A stretch of DNA of 64,000 nucleotides from Betaproteobacteria bacterium HGW-Betaproteobacteria-1 (GTDB lineage Bacteria > Pseudomonadota > Gammaproteobacteria > Burkholderiales > Methylophilaceae), in NCBI GenBank assembly GCA_002842435.1, contig PHCX01000004.1, positions 116,209 through 180,208 on the forward strand, read 5' to 3'. The translations under genes and the position numbers were made by a program. Below, piece by piece: positions 27,979 to 37,238 of this stretch (its first letter is position 1; each line of letters starts with the position of its first letter). The notes under the pieces are model-generated. The model was not told where the DNA came from and searched no databases. It saw only the letters and a program-made list of their open reading frames with translations.

Positions 27979-28302
27979 TCAGCCTTTCGCTGTTTTCAAG
28001 GCCTTCTTGAAGGCCTTTAACTCTGGTACCCCAAACATCTGGTTGCGGCCGACCGTAGAACTCGGATTAAGCCTTCCGCTTGTAACAAAGCGGCGGAAGG
28101 TAGACATCGAGACCTCCAAATACTCCGCCGATTCCTGCGCTGTAAATTCGTCGCCAGCGAGGTGGCCAAACAGCTCTTCGTGACTCATATCCTCGCCACG
28201 GAAAGCATTGGTAGACAGGATTACAAAGAATTTCTGCCGCTCTGATGCAGGCATTAGTTTGAGATCCTGATACAGATCCTCTGCAGTTATTGCGTTTGCC
28301 AT
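27979..28302 (-). CDS. Antitoxin-like protein with helix-turn-helix
   Basis: 107 residues. The C-terminal half (FTAQESAEYLEVSMSTFRRF, then GRLNPSSTVGRNQMFGV) is a MerR/excisionase-like DNA-binding helix-turn-helix. The N-terminal half is helical and probably wraps the toxin. It starts 4 bp after the stop of a RelE/ParE-type toxin gene, giving a toxin-first operon. The antitoxin role is inferred from this pairing. Confidence 0.75.
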   Translation of the reverse strand: MANAITAEDLYQDLKLMPASERQKFFVILSTNAFRGEDMSHEELFGHLAGDEFTAQESAEYLEVSMSTFRRFVTSGRLNPSSTVGRNQMFGVPELKAFKKALKTAKG

Positions 28303-28306
28303 ATAT

Positions 28307-28627
28307 TTATCCCTCCGATTTCAGGTACCGCTTGAGTTCGTCGTAAAAATTTTCGTGAGAACCTACTTGGTAGAAATCGATAATTAATAACTCTAAATCT
28401 ACTCCTTGCCGCTGCGCCTCCGGTGAGGGAGGACGATAAGCGATCAAATATTCCTGACGATTGAATTTGAACTTATAAACCCGGATTCCCTCCAGATCAC
28501 CTACCTTCGTCTCCCCGATCTCCGGGTTGTCGCAAACCTCATCTACAGCATCCTCAATAGCGAGCTGCAGAGGCTTGTGGGCCTTTTTGGTAAACCTGCT
28601 GAATGGTGGTTTGTAGTTCGGCTTCAT
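28307..28627 (-). CDS. RelE/ParE-superfamily toxin
   Basis: 106 residues. The pattern FTKKAHKPLQLAIEDAVDEV, then IGETKVGDLEGIRVYKFKFN, then EYLIAYRP and LLIIDFYQVGSHENFYDELK matches RelE/ParE-fold toxins in which the C-terminal strand carries the active site. Such toxins cut ribosome-bound mRNA or inhibit gyrase. It is followed 4 bp later by the HTH antitoxin gene. The pair lies inside the remnant of the older Tn7-like element. Confidence 0.8.
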   Translation of the reverse strand: MKPNYKPPFSRFTKKAHKPLQLAIEDAVDEVCDNPEIGETKVGDLEGIRVYKFKFNRQEYLIAYRPPSPEAQRQGVDLELLIIDFYQVGSHENFYDELKRYLKSEG

Positions 28628-28768
28628 CGTTTGGATTTATATTGATCCAATTTTGAGTAAATATCAATTCATTTTTAAATGAGGCGCAGCCGACCCAGCA
28701 CCCGGCAACACATTAAGCATTACTTTCAGCCCTGGAAAAGAAGATTAAGATAGAGGCGTTTGCAGCCA

Positions 28769-28834
28769 AGCTGCAACTTACGGTGTCAAAACTTGCAGCT
28801 AATGCTGTCTAACTTGCAACTTATGGTGTCAAAA
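28769..28834. repeat. Right end of an older related Tn7-like element
   Basis: Three boxes, AGCTGCAACTTACG (28769), ACTTGCAGCTAATG (28791) and ACTTGCAACTTATG (28812), followed by GTGTCAAAA, reproduce the right end at 58085-58153 with identical 22- and 21-bp spacing. The terminal ACA is missing, and the sequence runs directly into the ATATC target duplication of the present element. This marks an older, probably immobile copy occupying the same site. Confidence 0.85.
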
Positions 28835-28839
28835 ATATC
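28835..28839. repeat. Left copy of 5-bp target-site duplication (ATATC)
   Basis: ATATC directly precedes the left TGT terminus and is repeated directly after the right ACA terminus (58154-58158). Five-bp duplications are the rule for Tn7-family insertion. Confidence 0.88.
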
Positions 28840-28976
28840 TGTGCATGACAGCATAAACTGCAATTTCTAACGACATTAAATCAATGGATCGCAATTTCAC
28901 TAAACATCATAATCCACAACTAATTATCCTCATAAGCTGCAAGTACTCCTATGGGATTTACGCATAAGTTGCAAGT
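28840..28976. repeat. Left transposon end with TnsB-type boxes
   Basis: The terminus is TGTGCATGACAGCATAA. Boxes in the inward orientation lie at 28846-28866 (TGACAGCATAAACTGCAATT), 28931-28944 (CATAAGCTGCAAGT) and 28963-28976 (CATAAGTTGCAAGT); a weaker one may lie near 28873-28900. Wide spacing on the left and tight spacing on the right is the usual Tn7 asymmetry. The remaining bases to 29100 hold only the promoter region of the secretion operon. Confidence 0.85.
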
Positions 28977-29100
28977 AGCCATATGCGTTATCGGGAATTT
29001 TTCCTGTTGCGCATCTGTTTTATGGGGTATAAATTCACATAAAATTAGTTGTACCCGCAAAAAAATAATCAAGAAAAACCAAGAATAATAAAGGGACCCA

Positions 29101-31347
29101 GTGGAACAACCGCTGAGCAGGGATGCCTTTGTATGGGGAATAGCGAGCTTATGTAATCTGCATTGCATTCCATTTGACGCCGAATTATTGATTCGGCGTT
29201 TTCCGCCTGCGTACGATCTTGGCGTTCTTCTATCCGCTATCAAATCCTTCGGTTTTAAAGTATCTCTCCAGGCTGGCCAGATACAGCCATTACACCCTGC
29301 AGTTTTTCCAATTCTTGTCCTGCTCAATCCGCCAATAGAATCAGAATCAAGCGCAGAGCCAAAAGCGGAAGCAAGAGAAGAAGTAAGAGCAGAAGATTCG
29401 GCAAGTTCAGGGTCCACAGAGTCGCCTCCCGAGGCTGTAGTCGGGGCGGAAGCTGAGGCTGCAGATACAAACGCCGCGGAACGAATTCCGGAATACGGTT
29501 TGGCGCTCGTCGTTAAGACGGACGGTGAACGCGTATTGCTGGTCACTCAGGATTCGCCAGCACCCAAGACCATCCCGCTATCGGAGTTCAACACGCAATT
29601 CTCAGGCCAGATCATCCTCGCGACACCTCAGCAGAAAGCGGTTGAGGAAGATATCAAGGCTCCCGCCAAATTCGGCTTCAAGTGGTTCATCCCGGAACTG
29701 CTCAAGCACAAGAAGATCTGGCGCGAGATACTACTTGCATCCTTCGCCATTCAGTTAGTGGCACTGGCAACACCATTAGGTACGCAGGTCATTATCGATA
29801 AGGTGGTGGTGCACCACACCGTCAGCACCCTGATCGTGATTGCCGTGGCGCTCGGTATCTTCCTCATCTTCAATGCTGCCATGGGCTGGGTGCGCCAATA
29901 CTTGGTGCTGCACACCGGCAACAGAATCGATGCGGTGCTGGCCCATAAAGTATTCGGCCATCTCCTGCATCTGCCCATGCGTTATTTCGAACATCGGCCC
30001 ACCGGCACCTTGGTGGCAAGGCTACAAGGGGTCGAAACCATCCGCGAGTTCCTGGCAGGCAGTCTGGTGACACTGCTCCTGGATTTTCCGTTTTTGTTTG
30101 TATTTCTCGCCATCATGTTCTGGTATAGCTGGCAGCTCACCCTCATTGCACTTGCCACCCTCACGCTCATCACCATCCTCAGTATCGCCATCACCCCGTT
30201 ACTGCGGCAACGCCTCAATCAACAGTTCCTGCTCGGTGCGCGCAATCAGGCTTTCCTGACTGAATATGTCTCCGGCATGGAGACCGTCAAATCCCTGCAA
30301 CTGGAACCGCAACTGCAGAAACAATACGGCGGATACCTCTCTACTTATCTCGCCGCAGGCTTCCAGAGCCGTCAGCTCTCCAACACCTATAACACCTTCG
30401 CCAATGCGCTTGATCAACTACAGACCTTGAGCATCCTCTGTGCCGGCGCCTGGATCGTCATGCATAACCCGGAATTCACCATCGGCATGCTGGTCGCCTT
30501 TCAGATGTTCTCCGGCCGGCTCTCAGGTCCTGTACTCCGACTGGTCGGCATGTATCAGGAATTCCAGCAGGCGGATATCGCCGTGAAGCGATTGGGTGAC
30601 CTGATGGATGCCCCGACAGAACCCTATTCCCTCATCCCCAGCAGAACCAACACCAAAGCCGGGAATATCGAACTTGAAGGCATCAGCTTCCGCTATTCGG
30701 ATAACCACCCCTGGCTCTACCGTAACCTGAACATCACTATCAAACCGAACAAATGCACCGTACTCATGGGCCCATCCGGGTGTGGTAAAAGTACCCTGGC
30801 CAAACTCCTGCTCGGCTTCTACCAACCGCAGGAAGGCAATATCAAGATCGACGGCAAGGATATCCGCCACCTTTCCGCCAATGAACTGCGCAATTACTTC
30901 GGCATCGTGCCGCAAGAGACCATGCTGTTCTCCGGCACCCTTTATGACAACCTCATACTCGCCAATCCGCATGCCAGCTTCGAGCAGATTGTCCAGGCCT
31001 GCCAACTAGCAGGCATCCACGAAACTATCGAGAAACTGCCACAAGCCTACCAGACCGAGATCGGCGAGCACGGCACCGGCTTAAGCGGTGGACAGAAACA
31101 ACGTCTCGCGATTGCCAGAGCGCTGCTCAGGCAACCGAGCATTCTCATCTTCGATGAAGCGGTTTCCAACCTCGATCAACACACGGCAGAACACTTCGCA
31201 CAGACGGTCAACCGCCTCAAGGGGAAGGTCACTATTCTCTTTATCACCCATCAGTTACCCAAGGGACTGCATGTAGATGAGGCGGTGTTGTTAGGAAGCG
31301 GGCAAGAAGCGGGGTTGATTAATATGGAAAAACAGCATGTGGAATAG
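29101..31347 (+). CDS. Type I secretion ABC transporter (HlyB-like)
   Basis: 748 residues from GTG 29101 with AAAGGGA upstream. The N-terminal 160 residues are a C39-peptidase-like domain that lacks the catalytic Cys, as in RTX exporters, and carry an unusual Glu/Ala-rich insertion (about residues 77-122). A six-helix membrane domain (about 190-470) precedes the ATPase domain with Walker A GPSGCGKST, signature LSGGQKQR and Walker B ILIFDEAVSNLD. With the HlyD-like adaptor at 35334 and a TolC that is not in this window, it would export the RTX protein encoded between them. It is the first cargo gene inside the left end. Confidence 0.94.
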   Translation: MEQPLSRDAFVWGIASLCNLHCIPFDAELLIRRFPPAYDLGVLLSAIKSFGFKVSLQAGQIQPLHPAVFPILVLLNPPIESESSAEPKAEAREEVRAEDSASSGSTESPPEAVVGAEAEAADTNAAERIPEYGLALVVKTDGERVLLVTQDSPAPKTIPLSEFNTQFSGQIILATPQQKAVEEDIKAPAKFGFKWFIPELLKHKKIWREILLASFAIQLVALATPLGTQVIIDKVVVHHTVSTLIVIAVALGIFLIFNAAMGWVRQYLVLHTGNRIDAVLAHKVFGHLLHLPMRYFEHRPTGTLVARLQGVETIREFLAGSLVTLLLDFPFLFVFLAIMFWYSWQLTLIALATLTLITILSIAITPLLRQRLNQQFLLGARNQAFLTEYVSGMETVKSLQLEPQLQKQYGGYLSTYLAAGFQSRQLSNTYNTFANALDQLQTLSILCAGAWIVMHNPEFTIGMLVAFQMFSGRLSGPVLRLVGMYQEFQQADIAVKRLGDLMDAPTEPYSLIPSRTNTKAGNIELEGISFRYSDNHPWLYRNLNITIKPNKCTVLMGPSGCGKSTLAKLLLGFYQPQEGNIKIDGKDIRHLSANELRNYFGIVPQETMLFSGTLYDNLILANPHASFEQIVQACQLAGIHETIEKLPQAYQTEIGEHGTGLSGGQKQRLAIARALLRQPSILIFDEAVSNLDQHTAEHFAQTVNRLKGKVTILFITHQLPKGLHVDEAVLLGSGQEAGLINMEKQHVE

Positions 31348-31363
31348 TGAAAGGAGAGGTGCA

Positions 31364-31489
31364 ATGAGCAACTATCTTTGGTGGAGAGTCTTTATGACTC
31401 TGACCCCATTTGTCGAGATGCAAGGCAGCGGGGTGGTACTCAATCTCATGGAAGCTGCCAACGATGGGGAATGGAGGATGGTGGCGTGA
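31364..31489 (+). pseudogene. Short RTX-protein-derived ORF (41 codons)
   Basis: ATG 31364 has an excellent GGAGAGG site. The peptide contains EMQGSGVVLNLMEAAN, matching DMQGSGVVRDLREAT of the RTX gene (31875). It looks like the stub of another RTX gene copy that has lost nearly all its sequence, although it may still be translated. Confidence 0.5.
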
Positions 31490-31556
31490 CGAACTTATGG
31501 AAACAGGATGGAAAACGTGATCCATCTCTGATTGTTCTAAAGTCTTGGAGATAACT

Positions 31557-31841
31557 ATGCATGAAGATGGCACAAGCACTCAATTGGTTAAAAGTAATAA
31601 ATGTTCGCAATGTGGCGGAGTTGTTGAAGTGAGCCAAGGTGCTGACAAGACCGATATTCTTGGAATAATTGTTGTAACAATATTTCTTTTGGCTTTCGTT
31701 ACTACAGGCGTCTTTGGTAGATACACAATATCTATTTTTATAATAATTGCTGTCCTAGGTGTCTATACTTTGCGAAAAGTACTCATGCAAAAAAAATTTG
31801 ATGTTAATCAGTGTAAGAAATGCCAATCTGAAACCGAGTAA
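31557..31841 (+). CDS. Small membrane protein with paired Cys motifs
   Basis: 94 residues from ATG 31557, which has GGAG 8 bp upstream. Two CxxC pairs, NKCSQCGG near the N-terminus and CKKCQ near the C-terminus, flank two hydrophobic segments (ILGIIVVTIFLLAFVTTGVF and ISIFIIIAVLGVYTL). A split zinc ribbon held at the membrane is the simplest reading. No family is recognised. It is embedded between the exporter and the RTX gene and is AT-rich. Confidence 0.65.
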   Translation: MHEDGTSTQLVKSNKCSQCGGVVEVSQGADKTDILGIIVVTIFLLAFVTTGVFGRYTISIFIIIAVLGVYTLRKVLMQKKFDVNQCKKCQSETE

Positions 31842-31874
31842 GTTTAAAAGCGAAAAATAAGAAAGGGGTTAAAA

Positions 31875-33044
31875 ATGTCAGATCAAGGGAATACTAATAC
31901 TCTTAATAACTTGAATGATGCATTTACTGCCGCTGATCTGGCTGCTGGTGCATTGGAGGATAAAGCAAAAGGCTTGCCTCTGGGGACAACCTCGGTGGGA
32001 AAGTATGGTGTCCTAGCTGCGGGCTTCGGTATTGCAGAACAGTTGGAAATATGGGAGGCATCTGATAAGAAATTTGAAGATTTTGAAAGATTTGCAATTG
32101 GTATAAGTACGAATTTTCCAACGCCACTTTCATTAGGACTAATGCCGAAAAAATGGTTTGATGATAATTTTGATAAAGGGCAGAATGAAGCAGATACACT
32201 TAGTACTTTATTGGGTTGGTCTAAAAAATTAAGTAATTTCTTTGATGGGGTTGGTAGCGCCGTCAACACCTTCTGGAATTCCGCCCAAAACTTCATCGTT
32301 CGCCGCGATCCTCTGACCTTCGACCTGGATGGCGATGGTTTGGAAACCCTCGGTATCAACAGCAACAACCCCATCCTCTTCGACCACGACGGTGACGGCA
32401 TCAAGAATGCTACTGGCTGGGTCAACAGTGATGATGCCTTCCTCGTCCTTGACCGTAACGGCAATGGCACCATCGACAACGGCCAAGAGCTCTTCGGCGA
32501 CTCCACCATCAAGAGCAACGGCCAGACTGCTACCGATGGCTTTGACGCATTGGCCGATCTGGACACAAACAGCGATGGTGTGATCGATGCCAATGATGCT
32601 CAATTCAGCAACCTTAGGCTCTGGCGCGACCTCAACCAGGACGGCATTAGTCAATCGGGAGAGCTGTTTACATTGAATGACCTCGGTATTACGGGAATCA
32701 ATGTTGCAAAAACAGCAAATAGCCAGACCTTGGCAAACGGCAACCAGGTAGCCGACAAGGGCACGTTTATTCTCAGTGATGGCACTGAAGGTGAAATGGG
32801 TTCGGTAACGGGCGATATGGCAGACATCAACCTTGCCGATAACGCATTCCACCGGGAATTCCCAGATCAACTCGACACTTCCAATGTTGCACATCTCCCC
32901 GACATGCAAGGCAGCGGGGTTGTAAGAGATCTAAGGGAAGCTACGACTCAATCTTCTACATTACAAAATCTGCTGACTCAATTCTCAACGGCCACTACCC
33001 GAGATGGGCAGATGGCGATTCTTGATCAGTTAATGGATGCGTGA
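31875..33044 (+). pseudogene. RTX-type exported protein, N-terminal part (broken by in-frame TGA)
   Basis: 389 residues, then TGA (33042-33044), five more sense codons and the next reading frame in the same phase. Residues about 140-290 carry the Ca-binding DPLTFDLDGDGLETLGINS module with EF-hand-like DxDxDG loops (DHDGDGIKN, DRNGNGTIDNGQELFGD, DTNSDGVIDANDAQF), which precedes RTX repeats in many type I substrates. The terminal DQLMDA-stop-ADTSGMAESLDERA reads as one protein if TGA replaces a TGG Trp codon. So this and the next entry are one 1141-codon gene interrupted by a nonsense mutation, unless TGA is read through. GGGG lies 9 bp before the ATG. Confidence 0.85.
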
Positions 33045-33059
33045 GCGGACACCAGCGGC

Positions 33060-35300
33060 ATGGCAGAAAGCCTGGATGAGCGCGCAGCAAGCTTGCCTGG
33101 ATACTGGATTGGGAATGAAAACGCCGGTTATTACGCACCTTATAAAATCAAATATGAAAGATTTGGGGCTGTCGTAGCAAGTTATGTCTCTGATATAGAG
33201 GTTGGTTTAGAAGGCGGCAGTGGTGGTGGCAGTGCCAGCGGAACAATCGAGCAGGAATATACTCCTGAATTTCAAGCCCTGATTGATGAATGGACGCAGA
33301 AGATCCACATTCTTGAAGCTTTCAATGGCAGGTATTTCTTTGGATTGCCTCAGTCCAGCCAGACAACAGGAGCCGTGACAGGCCTGGTTGTTAAACCGAG
33401 TTCAGGCAGTACAAGTGGTACGGGTAGTTCGGCGCTTTATACGTCCGTTCCAATTGAAATTTCATTTGAGCAAAACCAACTGGACTTGCTTGAACAAAGT
33501 TATCAGGCGTTAAAGTCTTCAATTTATCAATCATTGGTGGTTCAAACCAGGTTCAAACCACTACTGGATAGTATCGATCTTGTAATCGATGGTAGTGGTG
33601 TTTCGCTGGATTTTACTCAGCTCGAGGCGGAATTCGAGAGCAGGATTGCTGCTGACCAAGTAAATGGGTTGATCAATTTAAGTGAATTCAATGTGGTCAC
33701 AAAATCCATGCTCGCCGGCACAGGCTGGAGTGGTTTTGGATTGATGGCTGATACTTTAGAGTTGTTGACGATGACACCGGAAATCGTGCAGTCACTAAAA
33801 GATATAGGAGTTTTTGTTAAGGGATCTGCTGGATTCTCATCCAATGCCGAGGACAATGTTTTGGTTGGCAATGAAATGGATGACACCATTTCAGGTTATG
33901 CTGGAAATGATGTTTTGTTCGGCTTGGCAGGTAACGACACCTTAAGTGGCGGCAATGACTCCGACACGCTTTACGGCGGAGCTGGCAACGACACCCTGAG
34001 CGGAGGTAAAGGCTCGGACTTCCTGTATGGCGGAGCGGGAGACGACACCTTGCACGCATACGCTAGCAGCTATACGAACTATGACACGGATGCGAACTAC
34101 CTTGAAGGCGGGACGGGTAACGACACGCTACGCGGGGCCTACGGATCGGACACCTACTTCTTCAACCTGGGCGATGGACAGGACACGATATATGAATCGG
34201 CAGCGGCCGACAGCACCTCCGTCGATGTGGTCGAGTTTGGCGCAGGGATCACGGCGGCTGACGTTACGCTCATGCGCACGAACACCTATGATCTGGCCAT
34301 CACCTACGGAAGCTTGGGAGACCAGGTGATCGTGAGAAACTACTACAGCAATAACACATACCGGATAGAACAGATCAAGTTTGCCGATGGCACGACCTTG
34401 GAGTCGGAAGCCATATACCAAATGGGTATGACGATCCATGGCACTGACGGAGCGGACACGATGACTGGTCTGAGTGGCGATCACTCCGACACGCTTTATG
34501 GCGGAGCTGGCAACGACACCCTGAGTGGAGGTAACGGCGCTGACTTCCTGTATGGCGGAGCGGGCAACGACACCTTGCACGCATACGCGAGTTCCTACGT
34601 GAGTAGTGAAACTGTAGGTAATCTCCTCATGGGCGGTGAAGGTGCTGATCTGCTCTATGGTGCTTATGGCAGTGACTTACTCATTGGTGGCACTGGGAAC
34701 GACACTATTACCACATACGTCGGCGCAGACATCATTGCCTTCAATAGTGGTGATGGTCAGGACCTTGTCAATGCATCCACAGGTGCTGATAACAGCATCA
34801 GTCTCGGTGGGGGTATTACTTACGCAGATCTTCAGTTCTCTAAATCGGGCAACAACCTGATTCTCAAAACCGGTGGCACAGATCAGATCACGTTTAAAGA
34901 CTGGTACGCAAGCAGCACTAATAAAAGTGTTGCCAACCTGCAAGTCATCGCCGAAGCCATGGCAGACTTCGATGCCAATGGCTCAGACACCCTACTCGAC
35001 AACAGGATCGAAACCTTCGACTTTGTTGGCCTTGTAGATGCTTTCGACCAAGCGCGGGCAGCCGATACCACGATCACCAGTTGGTCATTAAGCGATGCGC
35101 TGCTTGATTTCCATCTGAGCGGCAGTGATGCAGAAGCGATAGGTGGCGATCTTGCGTATCAGTATGGCGTGAATGGCAGTCTCGCCGGCATGGGCTTGAA
35201 TGCCGTGCAAGGTGTTATGGGGGCTGCGAACTTTGGTCAAAGTGCACAGACCCTTAATGCGCCTTCTACCTGGCAAAACGAGGCAGTGAAGTTGGCTTGA
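33060..35300 (+). pseudogene. RTX-type exported protein, C-terminal part with Ca-binding repeats
   Basis: 746 codons continuing the frame of 31875 after the TGA. The first 250 residues are a helical segment (EWTQKIHILEAFNGRYFFGL is the usual piece before the repeats). From about residue 275 there are RTX nonapeptides (GGAGNDTLS, GGTGNDTLR types) in two clusters, each followed by a DGQDTI and LRIxG-like unit. The C-terminal 190 residues would hold the uncleaved type I secretion signal. No ribosome site precedes ATG 33060, so independent translation is doubtful. A stretch of about 118 bp is repeated nearly exactly 525 bp apart (33958 and 34483). Substrate and activity are unknown. Confidence 0.85.
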
Positions 35301-35333
35301 GATGACGACAGCAAAAAATCTTGGTAATACTGC

Positions 35334-36710
35334 ATGTTAAGCAAGCTTCTCAAGAAGGATCCTGGCCAGCAGGCACTGGACTTCGCGCCCGGCCTGCTGG
35401 ATATTCAGGAGCGGTTGCCTTCCCCCTTGCCACGGACGGTTCTCAAGGGGCTGCTTATCCTTCTGTTGGCATTGCTGGTATGGGCTACCTTTGGCCGCCT
35501 TGATATTGTGGCAGTGGCGGAGGGCAAGCTCATCCCCAAGACCTACCTCAAGATCGTACAGCCGGCCGAATCCGGTATTGTGCGTCAAATTGCCGTGACC
35601 GAAGGTCAGCATGTCGAGGCGGGGCAGATATTGGTGCGGATGGACACTAATATCTCGGAAGCTGACAGCAAATCCATTCAACAAGCGCTGGAACATAAGA
35701 CACTCGAATTGCGCAGAATCGATGCTGAATTGAGTGGCTTGCCGTTTGTACGTGGGCCGGATGATTCGCCGGAACTATTCCAACGCATTCAAGCCGCTTA
35801 TCTATCGAATCGTCGTGCGCTGGAAGATGACCTTGCGGCAGAGCATGCCAGTCGTCAGCGAGCCACACAAGAGCTTGCCTCAGCCCTGGAAATACAACGC
35901 AAACTTGAAGAAACGCTGCCCACTTATCAAGCGCAGGAAGCCTCCTTCGAAAAGCTCGGCAAAGTCGGCTTCGCCGGCAAGTTGATGGTGATGGACAAAA
36001 AGCGAGAACGCATAGAGAAAGAACAAGACCTGCAGTCGCAGAAATACAATGCCAGCAGCTTGCGAGCCAGTATTTCACAATCCGATAGAAGGCTGTCCCA
36101 GATTCAATCGGGTTACCGGCAAAAACTGGAAGCTGAACGCGTTGCCATTTACGCCGAACACCAGAGACTAGAGCAAGAATGGGCCAAGCAATCACACCGC
36201 AACAGCCTGCTTGAACTCAAGGCTCCGCAAGCGGGCATCATCAAAGACCTTGCTACCCACACACCTGGCACTGTGGTCTCCCCTGGCAGTGTGCTGATGA
36301 CACTCGTACCTAATAACGAAGACCTCTTGGCAGAAGTATGGGTGAAGAACACCGATGCTGGATTTGTCCGCACTGGGCAGGAGGTCAAGGTCAAACTGTC
36401 TGCTTATCCTTTCCAGAAGTACGGTATGGTCACCGGGGAAGTGCTGCGTGTAAGTGCAGATTCAACCGATAGGTCAGCAAACAATAATCAGCAAACTGGA
36501 GCAGAAGCCTCGCAGCCGATGAATGCGCAGTTCTCGTACCGGACCCTGATCGACCTGAAACTGCAACATCTTGAATTCGACCAGAGCAGGCTCGCGCTCT
36601 CACCCGGTATGCAGGTTGCTGCCGAGATTAAGCTGACCGATCAAACAGTCATGGAGTATATGCTATCTCCGGTCAGGAAGGCATTCCATGAGGCGGGCAG
36701 GGAACGGTAA
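35334..36710 (+). CDS. HlyD-family type I secretion membrane-fusion protein
   Basis: 458 residues. One transmembrane helix (about residues 38-54) follows a short cytoplasmic N-terminus. A lipoyl-like domain in two halves (IVQPAESGIVRQIAVTEGQHVEAGQIL and LKAPQAGIIKDLATHTPGTV) flanks a long coiled-coil hairpin (about 115-290), and the C-terminus forms the beta-barrel region with the LSPGMQVAAEI signature. It would bridge the ABC exporter at 29101 and an outer-membrane TolC. It closes the secretion operon, 33 bp after the RTX gene, and no TolC gene is present here. Confidence 0.93.
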   Translation: MLSKLLKKDPGQQALDFAPGLLDIQERLPSPLPRTVLKGLLILLLALLVWATFGRLDIVAVAEGKLIPKTYLKIVQPAESGIVRQIAVTEGQHVEAGQILVRMDTNISEADSKSIQQALEHKTLELRRIDAELSGLPFVRGPDDSPELFQRIQAAYLSNRRALEDDLAAEHASRQRATQELASALEIQRKLEETLPTYQAQEASFEKLGKVGFAGKLMVMDKKRERIEKEQDLQSQKYNASSLRASISQSDRRLSQIQSGYRQKLEAERVAIYAEHQRLEQEWAKQSHRNSLLELKAPQAGIIKDLATHTPGTVVSPGSVLMTLVPNNEDLLAEVWVKNTDAGFVRTGQEVKVKLSAYPFQKYGMVTGEVLRVSADSTDRSANNNQQTGAEASQPMNAQFSYRTLIDLKLQHLEFDQSRLALSPGMQVAAEIKLTDQTVMEYMLSPVRKAFHEAGRER

Positions 36711-36830
36711 TGGTTGGTAATACTGTTTGGCAGTTAGAACTGGAGATCAATGTGTTCTGGATCAACCGTTGTTCGCGATGCGTGAACATTGCCCGAAGAT
36801 GAATACACGATTAGGATGATGTTGGTAAAA

Positions 36831-36915
36831 GCTACGACAAGCGAGTGAAAAACGTAGCGCCGTCCGCGTAACCGGGTGCCCTGGAGTGGCTAAGTGCGAA
36901 AGTACTGAGAGAGCC
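36831..36915 (+). ncRNA. Structured RNA element, possibly a group II intron domain I remnant
   Basis: Two nested structures are visible: GCTACG (36831) pairs with CGTAGC (36853), and GGCT (36888) pairs with AGCC (36912) around a stem AGTGC-GAAA-GTACT with a GNRA tetraloop. The string CGTAACCGGGTGCCCTGG between them recalls domain I of bacterial group II introns. No intron 5' GTGYG boundary, domain V or reverse transcriptase is seen, so at most this is a fragment. The 36711-36830 stretch holds nothing else I can support. Confidence 0.35.
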
Positions 36916-36925
36916 TCGCATGCAA

Positions 36926-36950
36926 CGGCCGCTGAAGCGGCTGTTTGTTT
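36926..36950 (+). terminator. Rho-independent terminator after the secretion genes
   Basis: Stem 36926-36932 / 36937-36943 with a TGAA loop and one G-T pair, followed by TTTGTTTTT. Confidence 0.65.
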
Positions 36951-36985
36951 TTCAGATACCAATGGGGTTCCCTCAGCTAATCCAT

Positions 36986-37219
36986 TTAGCCTGCGCATGG
37001 AGTAACCCTCAACCATTCTCCTAAGATATCCTTAAGGCAATGCTGACAAATATCTGTTGATATTTGATTGCCATCCCCAAAAATTGAGTGATACCCACCC
37101 ACTCGCTCGATGGAAATGAATTCCTCCGCCTCCATATCGCCGATCTCGGCCTCCCGGCCACAGCGGTCACAGATGTAGCCAGATATTCTCCGAACCATTT
37201 TTTTCTGTAATTTTTTCAT
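36986..37219 (-). CDS. Small protein with zinc-ribbon-like Cys pairs
   Basis: 77 residues from ATG 37219, preceded by AAGGAG. CDRCGREAE and CQHCLKDI give two CxxC pairs 50 residues apart, a probable zinc-binding fold, around a segment with EEFISIERVGGYHSIFGDG. Family not recognised. It follows the TniQ fragment on the same strand by 19 bp, so it may be a leftover passenger of a second Tn7-like element or a separate cargo gene. Confidence 0.65.
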   Translation of the reverse strand: MKKLQKKMVRRISGYICDRCGREAEIGDMEAEEFISIERVGGYHSIFGDGNQISTDICQHCLKDILGEWLRVTPCAG

Positions 37220-37238
37220 GATTACACTCCTTGGTAGA

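Noticed and set aside
33042..33044. TGA as a selenocysteine codon in the RTX gene
   Set aside because: No SECIS-like hairpin directly after the codon, no sel genes in the window, and the context fits a lost Trp codon.
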